Assembly (NCBI GenBank): GCA_015680905.1
Contig: CM027380.1
Coordinates: 50,132,001-50,196,000 of the forward strand
From: Coptis chinensis
Lineage: Eukaryota > Streptophyta > Magnoliopsida > Ranunculales > Ranunculaceae
Reading direction: 5' to 3'
Length of the DNA: 64,000 nt
This document shows positions 43,432 to 54,400 of this stretch, one piece after another (the stretch's first letter is position 1; each line of letters opens with the position of its first letter). A program made the translations under genes and the position numbers. The notes under the pieces are model-generated. The model did no database searches. It saw nothing but the letters and a program-made list of their open reading frames with translations, and was not told the DNA's origin.

Positions 43432-45481
43432 TTCTTACTTTTCTTCTACACTTAGTTTCCATCCTTAGCCCTTTTGTTTTGGCTTTTGACTCATTTGATT
43501 CTGTTTTTTGGAGTTCTAACTTTTTATTTTATTTTCTTTTCTTTGGATGAAAACTTTTTTTCTTTTTCTTTTCTGAAGCAACTAACTTATTTTGGTTTCC
43601 CACAGGTTTTTCTCTTTATTTTCCTTACTCATCCTATTTCTTAGACTCGTTCAAGATGGGTATGCTTATTTTTATTTTATTTTTATTGGTTTTAAAGATG
43701 GGTAAAGGATTTGTGGTTGTGAAAAGTCTAAATGAAAGGCTCAATGGGGCTACTAGCAAAAAATTACTTATAGGTATTAATTTTTAGCTATATCGATCCA
43801 AAGAGGGCCTAAATTCTCGCTTAAGATATGATATGGTGATCAAGCAAGTGGATATATGATTTTTCTACTCGGATTTGACTTCTCCCTTATGTCATCACTC
43901 AGATATTTCACTCTTATGAGGCTTTTAGGCTAGATGCTCTCAGGATATGTATTAAGTACTTTAACCTAGGTCTCAGAAAAATACTGCCAAGTACAATCGT
44001 AGATGTTCATGTAAGTTGTTCATGAAAAGATGCAATGACTATTATCTACATATTAATCTAAGTTTCAAAAATTAAATCATAATTCAAGTACTATGTGAGA
44101 TTTCTAGACTAATATCATCATGGAGATCGAAGGGAACAATGCCATTACCACTAAGTGCATAATATAAACTATTTTTATGATTTTTTTTTTATATTTTTCT
44201 AATTTTTATATGACAAATAATATGTACTATACAACCTAATATGTGCTTAAACATTTACAATATGTTTCTATACCACCCCCAAACAGAATAATGCTTTGTC
44301 CCCAAAATATGGAATGAAAATAAAATATAGAGAGTACTATAGAAACGTGCTTGTAAATGGGAGCACCTGAAAAAGAAGGTTAATATATAGTAATATAAAG
44401 AAATAAAAATATACGCAACTCCTATATGAGTTCCTCCCGTTATGGGGATAACATGAAATAATAAATAGCACTTGGGACATAAGTGAACTCTAACATAAAT
44501 AAAATAATACCATACGTCACAAATCAAACATGCACATATCATGGGTCCTATAGAATAGCTTCCGAAAATCCGCGAAATAGTGGAATTTTACGAAATTAAA
44601 GTACCTAATTACATTATGCATGGCCCATGGGTTCTTATATTTCGATATTTATATATGTAATTTTAATATGTGAACGTATAATATGCTAAAATTAAATATA
44701 CCACCCCCCCCCAAACAATTTGGGAGAAGGGGGTTCATGAAATAATTCAATAGCACAATAAATTGCATAACTAACTAACCTAGACTCTATTGGAGTTAAC
44801 ATGATATGTAAAGGGTGGCAAAGAGTTTTGAAATGAAAGACCAAAATATGCCAACCCCAAACAAAATTTGAAAACATTTTTTAAGTTTGAAAAAATTTGT
44901 GGCCTATAATCCAGAAATGTGGTATTTTACAAAAACTTGGGTCTTTTAAAGTCATATTCCCTAGACTTACTAATACATGTTTATGTTTTAAATTTTTAAT
45001 ATTTTTATAGTATTTATTTTTGGAAAAACAAAAATGCATGGAAAAAAAATAAAAAAATGAAAGTCACTCCATAGAGAAACACTGCTCAAATAACGAGAAA
45101 AAATACAAGAGATGAATGTGTGAGTTACATGAAATGTGGACTAAGGATCTGACACTTACAACCACTCACTCCAAAAGGAGGGTCCGGTTACCTTAATGGT
45201 ACACTCCTATAAAATAAGATTTGAATGGAGTACACTGAAGAGTAAAATGAGTCTTTTATAGTTAGATACTCGAGACTTTATCTAAAATATATTAACATGC
45301 AATTTACCATATATCAACAACCTAAATAGTTAACACAGAAAGCACCCTCAAACAGAATTAGGCACCAAGATTTTCTACTATGTGGCTTAGGGGAATGAGA
45401 GCGAAGTCTAGTGGACGGAGAACTTAATTGAGCATGAAGTTTCTTCTTTTTCCTCCAACGAAAGGGTCTCTTAGTGAATGA
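43432..45481 (-). other. Athila 3' non-coding region with G-rich boxes
   Basis: On the minus strand CTGTTTGGGGGTGGTATAG (near 44285) and a second box with a run of nine G (near 44712) recur, as in 13.4-13.6 kb. Parts of 43741-43990 are the reverse complement of about 13880-14045. The open frames at 44255-44877 cross these boxes and are not genes. Confidence 0.6.
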
Positions 45482-46191
45482 TCATGAGAAAATGGATGGT
45501 TGTGAAAGATATGTGGGATATGGATAATTTTTAGATAGCAGGAATGGAAAAAGTGAGAAAGTGTCAGGTGGCTTATCCTTAGGTATTACTTCTTCACCAA
45601 ATGTGTTTAGAAAGTCATGAAGCACAGGAGAAACAAAAAGGTTTAGTGCAAACTGAAGGTGTCTTTGAGAAGGTGGAGGGAGGGGAATCGAGGTGGTGGT
45701 AAATGATTGGTATTTATTAGGGATTAGCTTAGGTGGATGGTGGTCGGGTGGTGCTCTAGGTACTTCTTGAGAAGGTGGATCATCACAGGCTCTTAGAAAC
45801 TCGTCGAATTCCTCATCTAGGTTGTTCACATCCATATAATTGTGGTATTCATCTGCATCTTTGAGAAATTCATCTATCTCGTCCATTGTGAGATTGACTC
45901 CATCTATTACAGGGTTGGAAGGTAGGATGGAAAATTCGTCCTCTATTTCAATTATGTTCAAGGAGTCAAAATTGTGATATTTGTCTTCTTCCCTAATAGG
46001 GGTATCTACTAGTGTGGGGATGAAAACGTCGGCCGCACTAATGTTAGATACAAAACTCTTAATAAACTTCACTTTTCCTTCTACAAGAAAACCTAGTTGT
46101 CCATGCTTGAGTATAAACATGTTAACTTCCACAGACAAATTTCCAAAGGAAAGAGTCATTGATCCATCCCGACAATTGATTTGGGCATTGT
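45482..46191 (-). CDS. Athila protease C-terminus fused to a long acidic tail (frame ends before any RT)
   Basis: The frame enters from the insertion edge at 46191 reading NAQINCRDGSMTLSFGNLSV, which matches the protease end of the complete relative at 61250-61320. It then runs about 200 more residues with an acidic, Asp/Glu/Asn-rich segment (MDEIDEFLKDADEYHNYMDV) and a Pro-rich segment, and stops at 45482. No reverse transcriptase follows. The tail may be a fused product specific to this non-autonomous family or a degenerate spacer that happens to stay open. The frame is clean over 225 codons. Confidence 0.65.
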
Positions 46192-46196
46192 CGGTT
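46192..46196. repeat. target-site duplication CGGTT
   Basis: CGGTT here and at 50650-50654 flanks the 4.45-kb solo LTR and is part of the interrupted protease codons (GCA ACC G). Confidence 0.85.
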
Positions 46197-47329
46197 TATA
46201 ACACTCGGCTATTTCTATTTATTATTTTTATAATATATGATTAATATTAATAATAAGAATAAATAAAATAAAATAAATAGGATAACGATTAGTGGAAAGG
46301 GAGGAAACGGGGGAAAAGAGGATAAACCATCTTCCCTATTTTCAGGGGTTTTGAATATATATATATATAAACACAGAGAGGAGTTCACACGGAAAGTTTT
46401 ACACAGAGAAGAAAGAAGAAGAAAGGGGTAGATTTGTGCACCTCTTATATAGTTTTGGAATGTATTTTTGGCGTTCTATTATATATATATTTTTCTGCGG
46501 GATACGAGAGGTGAGTAGATATTTTTATCTTTCACTGAAATTATCGACACGTATGATAGTCTCTTTAAAATTTGCGTATTCTGTCCAAACCATAAGTTTC
46601 TGTATAATTTACAACTTATGTCGAAACTATGAGGTTATGTTTTTATTCTTGAGTAACAGTTGAAACAAATATTTAATTATGAAAATAAAAAGAATTTGAA
46701 TATTAATAGACTCAAATTGTGTATATACATACTGTTGATTAGTGTTGATTGGGGGGCTTAAAAGTTTGAATGGGTTGATTTTGATTTGATTGATGGTTTT
46801 GATTGTGTTGTGTGAACTGTCAATTTGTAATTAATTAAAATTGTTGGCTTGTTTAGAATGTGAGATTTGTTGGTTGATATCGATTGGGGCTGTTGAAGTC
46901 GCCCATATTATCGTTAATAGGGTCGAGGTCGTTTTTTTTGAAGTGATGGAATTGGGTTTTGAAGATGGCACAAAGTTGGGTTTTTAAGTGGGATCAAAAC
47001 CGAATGGTTTTGGTGTGGTGGTTGTTTTGGTGGTGGTGTGGGTTGTTAGGGAAGAAGACGGAGGTAGAAGACAACTTGAAGTGGGCTAGGTTTTAGTTTC
47101 TTTCAGTTGGGCTTAGGCCGAATTTGAATGGTGGGCTTGAGTTGTTTTATAAACTTTTGGGCTTAAGTAGTTTATGGCTTTGGGCCTTGAGTTGTTGGGC
47201 TGGTTTCTATTATTTTTGTGGGCCAGGTCCTTTTTATTTTAATTGGACTGGATTCTATTAATTTAGATGGGCTTTGGGTTAGAGTTTGTTTTAGGCCGAA
47301 TCTGTGCCTGGTTTGAAATCGAATTTTCA

Positions 47330-47700
47330 CCTAGTTAGGGTAAGATTCAAACACTCTCCAAAACATGAAAAAGTGAGTTTTCTAAGTCTTATTTCCAACC
47401 CAATTGGCCTCGTTGCATTCCGAGGTCTGTGGTGGTAGATATGATGTCTGGAAGTTTGGTTGATAGAAAACAGTGCATCAGAAATCAGTATCTGCGCAGT
47501 GTTCAAGTCCAGTTTTAATTTAGTTAGAATTTGAACTAGATTTTTATGAAAACATGAAAAACTAAGATTTGGAAGTCTACTTTCTATTCCAATTGGCCTC
47601 ATTGCATTCGAAGGCCTGTGGAATTAATTATGGTGTCTGGAAGTTTGACTGGCAGAAAACAATGCATCAGAAATCAGTTTCTATGCACTGTGTTCGAGCT
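47330..47700 (+). repeat. duplicated block of about 190 bp in the solo LTR
   Basis: Two diverged copies (about 47330-47510 and 47515-47700) share CAAAACATGAAAAAGTGAG-like starts, CCAATTGGCCTCRTTGCATT and CAGTGCATCAGAAATCAG strings. A third, weaker copy follows to about 47860. Confidence 0.75.
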
Positions 47701-48867
47701 TAGTTTTCAAACATTTAGAATGAGATTGAGTATTTTTGTAAAACATAAGAAATTAAGTTCTGTGTGTTAGCGTTTCAATGCAAAAAACCACGATGCATTT
47801 GGACAACTGTGAAAGGTGTTGTGTCATTCAGAAGATAGTCCATCAGAAATCTAGTTTGCTAAAAATTAGGATTTTTACCAACTTTGAACTATTTTTACTC
47901 CTAGATAGAATGACATTGGGACTTCGAGTTCTACATGAAAAAGTAAGTATACCTATCCTAGTTTTCAAATAATCAAGTGGGGTATCATTTGGATGGCTAT
48001 AGGAAATATTATTATTTTGGCAAGTTAACTAGATAACCTACCATGTTTTCTTTTTAGGGGAGCTCTAGTTAATTTTTCTTATTGTAATGAGATAAATGAT
48101 TTTACTTAGACATACAAGTGTCTTGAATCTTGATTGCTTAATTTCACATTTGTATTATATTCCAAGTACAATTGTTGCATATACACTAAATGTTAATATA
48201 GATTTATGTTATCTCGCGTGACATATTACATTAAAGTTTGTGTTTAATATATATATAATTGAGGAATAAAAGGGAAATGAAGTGTGCAACCTTAAAACAT
48301 GAATTCTTATTGTTCTTTGACTTTGGCTATGTGGTTAATAAGAACTACGAAGGCTTGATTCCAATCTTGAAAGATTTGGATACGTAGGCAGCTTTGAGCA
48401 AAAGTGTAACCACTATATTATATATTATATATTAGTTATTAGTTATTGTGATAACTATATGTGTACAATATTAGTAATTAATTGTGTACGTGATTATGGT
48501 TGTTTAAAATGTATTCACGAGACATTTAACTAATGCTTTATTCCTGATTGAACCTTTTGATATCTATGATTTATATAATTGATAATGAGGTGAGTTGATT
48601 AGTTATTGTGTTAGGAATCTTTAGTAATGAATTATTATTTGAGATGAAGTTTGTTTTGTAATGACAATATTATAATAAATGAGAACTCTTGAGTGTTAAA
48701 ATCAAGTGCAAAAGTGTCTGGTGAAAATTTAATGTGTCGCCCACATCTTTAGATCTCTCCACGCCTCTTTGATGAAAATAAATGAAATGAAATATTTATG
48801 ACTAATGATGTCATGTGAAAAGCCGCCTTAGAGAGGAACTAAGCCATTCGCCTTGCAGGTTGGCTAT

Positions 48868-49085
48868 ATTCCTTGAATGTGGCTGGAATGACCTAAGATA
48901 TTCATTGAATGTACCATGAATGACCTGTTAGTGTTATGATAGGTATTCCTTGAATGTGGCGGGAATGACCTAAGGTATTCATTGAATGTGCCATGAATGA
49001 TCTGTTAGTGTTATGATGGGTATTCCTTGAATGTGGTGGGAATGACCCAGGGTATTCATTGAATGTGCCATGAATGACCTGATAT
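48868..49085 (+). repeat. three tandem units of about 75 bp in the solo LTR
   Basis: Each unit has ATTCCTTGAATGTGGCGGGA, then GGTATTCATTGAATGTGCCA and GTTAGTGTTATGAT. Copies start near 48868, 48944 and 49019. Confidence 0.85.
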
Positions 49086-49649
49086 TGTGTTATGCCCAAA
49101 AAAGGCTTTGTGTATGTGTATGGAAAGCCTAGAGATGGTTGTAACTCACAAGTTACAAGTTTACAAGATGCAAATATGTTTCTTGGAGGCGATATCCCTG
49201 CTTGAGACATATGTCTTATAGTGGTACTCGGTGTGAGTGAGGCACACGGATATGTGTGATTTGGCAAATATGTGAAGTGCAAATCGTGGAGTAGGAACTA
49301 AAGGTTGGGCTGTGTCTTTTAATAAATGAGTCAACGAGATAAGTAATAAGCAAAGTAAAATATTGATTTTACGTGTGACTGAGTTATTGCATATGAATAT
49401 TTATGTATTATGATGTACATGATTTCTTATGAGAAATGTATACGTGGTTTGTGTGAGTTAATAGTCACGAGGAATGAATGTACTCCCTAGTTGTGATCTA
49501 TTTCCTCGTTCTCATAAGTAGACGAGTGGTTTTTAAGAAAAATATTGGCTTTAAGTATGAGTGAGTTGTTGGACATGATTGGTGATATATTATGATATGA
49601 TGCATATAATTTCTTACGAAGGAATGTGAATATGGTTAACATGATATGA

Positions 49650-49815
49650 TGGATATGGTGCTGTGATATGAATGTTAGTTAATATTGGTGATATATTATG
49701 ATATGATGGATATAGTGGTGTGATATGAATGTTAGTTATTATTGGTGATATATTATGATATAATGGATATGGTGGTGTGACATGAATGTTAATATTGGCA
49801 ATATATTATGCTAGA
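49650..49815 (+). repeat. tandem units of about 62 bp in the solo LTR
   Basis: GGTGATATATTATGATATGA and GTGTGATATGAATGTTAGTT alternate about three times. Confidence 0.8.
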
Positions 49816-50674
49816 TTATATATACCCATGATGGTTGCAGTGAAACTGAAATAGATGTATATTATAAATGATTACATTTGGGAAATCTAACTTTGTTTTG
49901 CAGGAGGGTGGGACTTATTAACTTTTTATGCAGAGACAATGTCCTACCCTAAGAAGACGTGCTGTCTTAAAGGTAAAATGTATCAAACTCATATTTAAAT
50001 AAGTTATCATATGTGTATGTAATAAGTGGTAATTATATTGTGAGTTATTTTGGAAAGTGAGAATGATGAATACTATTATATGAGATTTCTTGGAAATGTA
50101 TATTGGGGGTTGAAATCTTACTTGGGAAGAAACTGCATGCTGTTTTGAGAATATGGAACTAAATTGTCTTCCAAGTTGAAATGATTGTAATAATATATTT
50201 CTTGATTTGAAAGATCGAACATACTGCTATACTATTTTATATTTTTAGTCTTACTCATACCAGCAAATTCAATTTGCTGACCCATGTTTGCTTTGTTTTG
50301 CAACTAGGTGTGTTCTTGGAAACATAGATGGTGGAGTGCAGTGGATGAGGACACATGATTTGGAGTTGCTCTTGGAGTCTTTGGGTTTAAGTTTTTCTGA
50401 AGTGTACGGTTTTGTTTTGAGACAGATGCAATAGAGTTGGTTAGTTTCTTTGTAGTTTAATAATGTGATTGAAGGGTTGTCCCTCTTGGTTTTAAATTTA
50501 ATCTCAAATTTTAATATCGTGGTTGATAATATGTTATTAGGGTTTCGTTTCATCCTGGGTTTTCAAATGATTGCATAGGGTAACGATTGAGATAATTATA
50601 TCTTGGATAATTCCCTATTTTAAATTTTCTAGAAATTTGGGGTGTGACACGGTTGCCAAGAAAGGACGCCCTAA

Positions 50675-51104
50675 GAGCAAGTCTAATAAGGGGGCTATAT
50701 ATATGGGCTGCTAAAAGCAAATATAGCACCCCAACCACAAAAATGTCATTCCAATGGGGCTGCTAAAAGGATCTTAAATTTGGAAGGAGTCAAAAACCCA
50801 ACTAAAGTTAAGACCTTCGCTAGCAGCTGCTATAATAAGTTTGGGAGATAGACGACATAGTTTCTGCCGTCCGTGTGTTAAATTTTGATGGACGGCAGAA
50901 ACTGTGCCGTCCGTCCAAAAAAATTTCAAAAAATAATGGACGAACGGCAGAAACTATGTCATCTGTATCATTTAGCACTTCAAAACAGACAACACAATTA
51001 GATTGGTTTTTTTATTTTGAGGAGCCAAATTTGGTTGGGCAAGCTAAAATGCCTATGTGGCACTTTTAGCAGCCCAATTTATCAGCTCTCCATTGGACTT
51101 GCTC
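50675..51104. mobile_element. 430-bp MITE, PIF/Harbinger-like, in the protease gene
   Basis: It begins GAGCAAGTCTAATAAGGG and ends CCATTGGACTTGCTC, so the first 14 bp are inverted repeats with one mismatch. It is flanked by TAA on both sides (50672-50674 and 51105-51107), as in PIF/Harbinger elements. On the minus strand the protease reading IPIIL|GRPFLAT is cut exactly here. The interior (50840-50965) is a palindrome containing GACGGCAGAAACT and AGTTTCTGCCGTC. No transposase. Confidence 0.88.
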
Positions 51105-51106
51105 TA

Positions 51107-51400
51107 AGATGATGGGAATATAATCATGAGAAATTTCCGTGTCAAGAATAACGAAGTCGGCTGGGTAGTAAAAATCCTGAACTTTAACAAGAATATTTTC
51201 AACTACACCCTTGGGATACTTAATATAATGATCGGCTAACTGCAAAGTCATTTTACTTGGCTTAAGTTCATGGAGACCTAACTATTTATATAAATAAAAA
51301 GGGAGTAAGTTAACACTCGCCCTAGGTTTAATAGAGTAGTTGTTATAAAGTTATCGCCTAAGGTACATTGTACAGTAGGATGACCAGGGTCCTTGTACTT
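51107..51400 (-). pseudogene. Athila protease fragment upstream of the MITE
   Basis: The minus-strand frame 51251-51108 reads HYIKYPKGVVENILVKVQDF and ILDTEISHDYIPIIL, matching 61110-61230 of the plus-strand relative. Further upstream (51250-51400) protease homology with LNLG in place of the active-site DLG is degenerate. The gene continues at 50671-50655 (GRPFLAT) and again at 46191. Confidence 0.75.
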
Positions 51401-51612
51401 AACAATTCCATTTTGTTCAAATAAAGAAGGATATTATTCAGTTAAGAAGGCTTCTTTGGGTATGTTGGTTTTTCTCTTCGTGGTGCACAACTCTTTTAGA
51501 AACTTAGCGTGTCTAGGTAGACTTTTTATAATATCTAGAAAAGGTAGGTTTATAGTCAAATTTTTAAACACTTTCCTAATCTCATCAAAATTTTCGTCCT
51601 TTTTAGATATAA

Positions 51613-53327
51613 CTAGTCTCTAGGGAACGGTGGTTTTTCTCTATACTTAGCATAAGGGTCAACAATATTATTAACCTTGTCTTTATCTTTTGCCATTTTC
51701 CAACTATGTTTCCATATTGGAACCTCTACAGGTGTAGGATCATCAATTTCTATTATGGGGTCTTGTAAGGTTTTCCCTTTTGGTTGTGGTTGGACTGGTA
51801 TTTCTACAGTTGTAGGCTCTTCAGTTTCTATGACAGTATTAGGTATGGTTTCATTCTTAGTTTGCAGGCGATCTTTAGGCATAGTTACTTTGTTATCAAT
51901 TACTCTACCTGAACGAAGGGTAGTGACTGCCTGTAGATACCCTTGGTTTATATTACCATTAGATTGAATATAGTTTACTTCGAAGGCAATGTTTGTTGAC
52001 TTAGGATTAAGCACAGCTTGACCTGAAAACACGCCTGTTTGGTTATTATTTTGGTTAGGAGACAGCTCAAGTACCTTTTGGCACAATACCTGTATCATAT
52101 TATTTTGTTGTTGTTGGTTTTGTATCATAGTTAATAATAAGTCATCTTTGATGGGTTAGCCGGTTGTGTGATAATAGGAGGGGTGACTGGGACTAAGGCT
52201 TGTTGAGCGTTAATGTCTAGATGTTGATAGTTTTGGGTCATGGGCACTAAACTTCTATTCTGGTCACCTAATTATCCTTGTCCTAGATGTTAGTTAAATT
52301 GGTGGAAGTTTGTAATGGGCCTAACATTTTTATTATTAAAACCTGGAGGTGTAGCTTGTTATTGTGGATTATAATTAGTGTTTTGCCTCCATTGTGTGTT
52401 AGGATTGTTATTAAAAGCGCAGACATTGTCTGGCTGTGGTGGTGGTTGTTCATAGACAAGAGGACAATAGAAGTCGGAATGCTCAAAACTAAAACATAAA
52501 TTACAACGAGGAGAGTTTACGTTCATGACAGGAGTGGGTTTCGTTTCTTGTTTATTGACAGAGAGGGCATCAACCTTACGAGTGAGGGATTCAATTAAAA
52601 TTCTAAGTTCAGGATCTTGTTTTACCTCAAACATACTGGTTCCCTTAACTATTGAAAAAGATGAAGTGGAGCGGGAGTAATCATTACCTCCCCAGTTGTT
52701 ACTTTTCTTGGATTGATTATCTAAGAAGTTATAAGTATCTGTGGCTCCTTTACTTAATAAAGTGCCTCCGTTCATTATATCTAAAGTCTCCTTATGGTGT
52801 TGGGATATGCCTTTGAAGAAGGCACAAACTAGTGTGTCTTTACCAAGATTATGATGGGGACATTCTACTAGAAGATCAATGAAACGATTCTAAGCCTCAG
52901 AAAAGGATTCTTGAGGCTTTTGGTGAAAGAAGTGAATATTTTGTAGCATCTCATCAATCTTCTGTGGTGGGTAGAATTGTTCTATAAATAATTCAACTAG
53001 TTTTTCCCATGTGTCGACAGAGTTCGGCTTTTGTGTTGTTAGCTAAGTTGCTGCTTTGTCAGCTAGGGTGAAAGGAAACACCCTAAGCTTTATTTGTTCA
53101 GGTGTTATGTTAGGATGATTAAATGTAGTAAGAACTTGTTGTATCCTACATAAGTGTTGATAAGGCTTCTTATGGTCTAACCCATGGAAAACAGGTAACA
53201 GATTAAATATATTTAGGGGAATTCTAAAATCTCCCGTAGTATCTCCAAGAATGATGTAGGAGTCAGGTTCAATGTTTAAAGCCTTATAAAAATTAGAGAG
53301 TGGTCTCTCTGCTATTTCTTCACCCAT
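51613..53327 (-). pseudogene. Athila gag of the minus-strand element
   Basis: The likely start is ATG at 53327 (MGEEIAERPLSNFYKAL). The capsid-like region contains GDFRIPLNIFNLLPVFHGLD and FPFTLADKAAT. TAG stops at 53043 and near 52892 stand where Trp is expected (AT*LTTQ and SEA*NRF). The frame continues to 52359 with the zinc knuckle C-x2-C-x4-H-x4-C (CNLCFSFEHSDFYC, near 52465-52510). After a frameshift it goes on from 52128 to 51613 with a Gln/Asn-rich part and PIVE-type Pro/Glu repeats ahead of the protease. Gag would coat the RNA in virus-like particles. It parallels 59041-60900. Confidence 0.85.
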
Positions 53328-53483
53328 TGCTACAGATGTAGTTAGGGTGGGTGTAGGTGGTATGTGTGTTGTGATATGTGAATTTCTAGATAGGCGATTA
53401 TTTTTGCGTCTATGATAAACTAATAAGGCAGGTTTATGCGTACTAGATCTTAATCTCATGCAAGTTTTAAGTTTAATAGGCAA

Positions 53484-54390
53484 TTCCTAATGAGCATGCA
53501 AAAATAGCCTGATTATTACTAGAAATATAATCCTCTGACAGTAGATTCGAGGATGTATAGAGGTGTTACCTAGAGCGTCCTTGCTACGAGTATAAATAGC
53601 ACTTTCAACAGCTTTGAAGCACGTCTAGTGTTACTTGAACAATTATACGAGTACTGGTCTAGGTACACGGTGTGGATTGTGAAGTCCTGTAAAAAGATTA
53701 ATCTTATTAGTGATAATGTTTTAAGAATTAGGGTAAGGCTTTTTACTATGGGCTTCGTGTTGGGCCTGGATGTCAGGCCTGTGAAACGGGCTTTGGTAGT
53801 AGGTGGGCTTACTAATTTAATATTAATTATTTTTTTTTGTATTTTTCTATCAAACAAACGGCCAGGTCACTTAGGAATTTGAGGGAGGTTGTCCGTGCGT
53901 GCACATTCCTTAATTAGAGAACCCCAAATTCTTTCAGTTTGCTAGACACCGTTTAGAATGACGAAAAATAATTTTTAAAATTTTGTAGTTGGTAGCATAC
54001 GAGTACTGTACTGTACTGTACTGTACTCGTGAGATAATATTGCAAATAATATGAAAAAAAATTAATTTACTGTATTTAAATTAGGGTGCGTGTGCGCTTA
54101 GAATTAGAGCAAATTGGGCGTGGGTCGTGCCTAGGGTGTAATGCGCGGGGATCGCTGGGTAAGGACAAAATGAGAGCGCATGCGTGCTCTTAAGTAAATA
54201 ACGAGGGTTGAATTTTTTAAGGGTCAGATCACGGGAGTGCAAGGAGTTGGTTTCTCAACTCGTATGCACTTAGGCAGTAGCAAAAAAAATTCAAGAAATT
54301 ACGAACAGTGTTTTCAGTGTTTTGTTTGTGAATAGTAAAAACAGTTTTGTTAATCTAAACATGTGATACGTAACAAAGCAAGATGGCAAG
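53484..54390 (-). other. 5' leader of the minus-strand Athila element
   Basis: Between the primer site and gag. The stretch includes a GTACT run (near 54003-54030) forming a short palindrome. The frames at 53570-53882 overlap on both strands and are not genes. Confidence 0.5.
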
Positions 54391-54398
54391 CAGTGCCA
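54382..54398 (-). promoter_or_regulatory. primer binding site of the minus-strand Athila element
   Basis: Reading the minus strand, AATGGCACTGCTTGCCATC follows the LTR end. It resembles the AATGGCGCTGCTGCCATC site of the plus-strand element at 58244. Confidence 0.6.
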
Positions 54399-54400
54399 TT

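Larger units (their letters stand above)
46197..50649 (+). mobile_element. 4.45-kb solo LTR of a Tekay/Del-like chromovirus
   Basis: It runs from TATAACACTCGG (TG mutated to TA) to AATTTGGGGTGTGACA, flanked by CGGTT on both sides. The GGGGTGTGACA end, the very long length and the internal repeated blocks are typical of Tekay/Del LTRs. It contains no gag or pol, and no second LTR is present. It has a TATA region near 46350 followed by ACACAGAGAGGAG, the likely transcript start. The ORFs inside (46436-50738) are LTR sequence. It is inserted in the protease gene of the Athila element. Confidence 0.85.

Noticed and set aside
41490..45480. Possible separate retroelement between the CACTA and the Tekay-like LTR
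   Set aside because: Removing the solo LTR 41871-43426 joins sequence that matches one continuous 3' region of the minus-strand Athila element, so it is part of that element.
46197..50649. Host gene with its own promoter, suggested by a TATA box and CACAGAGAGG leader-like sequence
   Set aside because: CGGTT duplications and LTR-type ends at both sides, internal repeats and lack of coding frames fit a solo LTR; the promoter is the LTR promoter.
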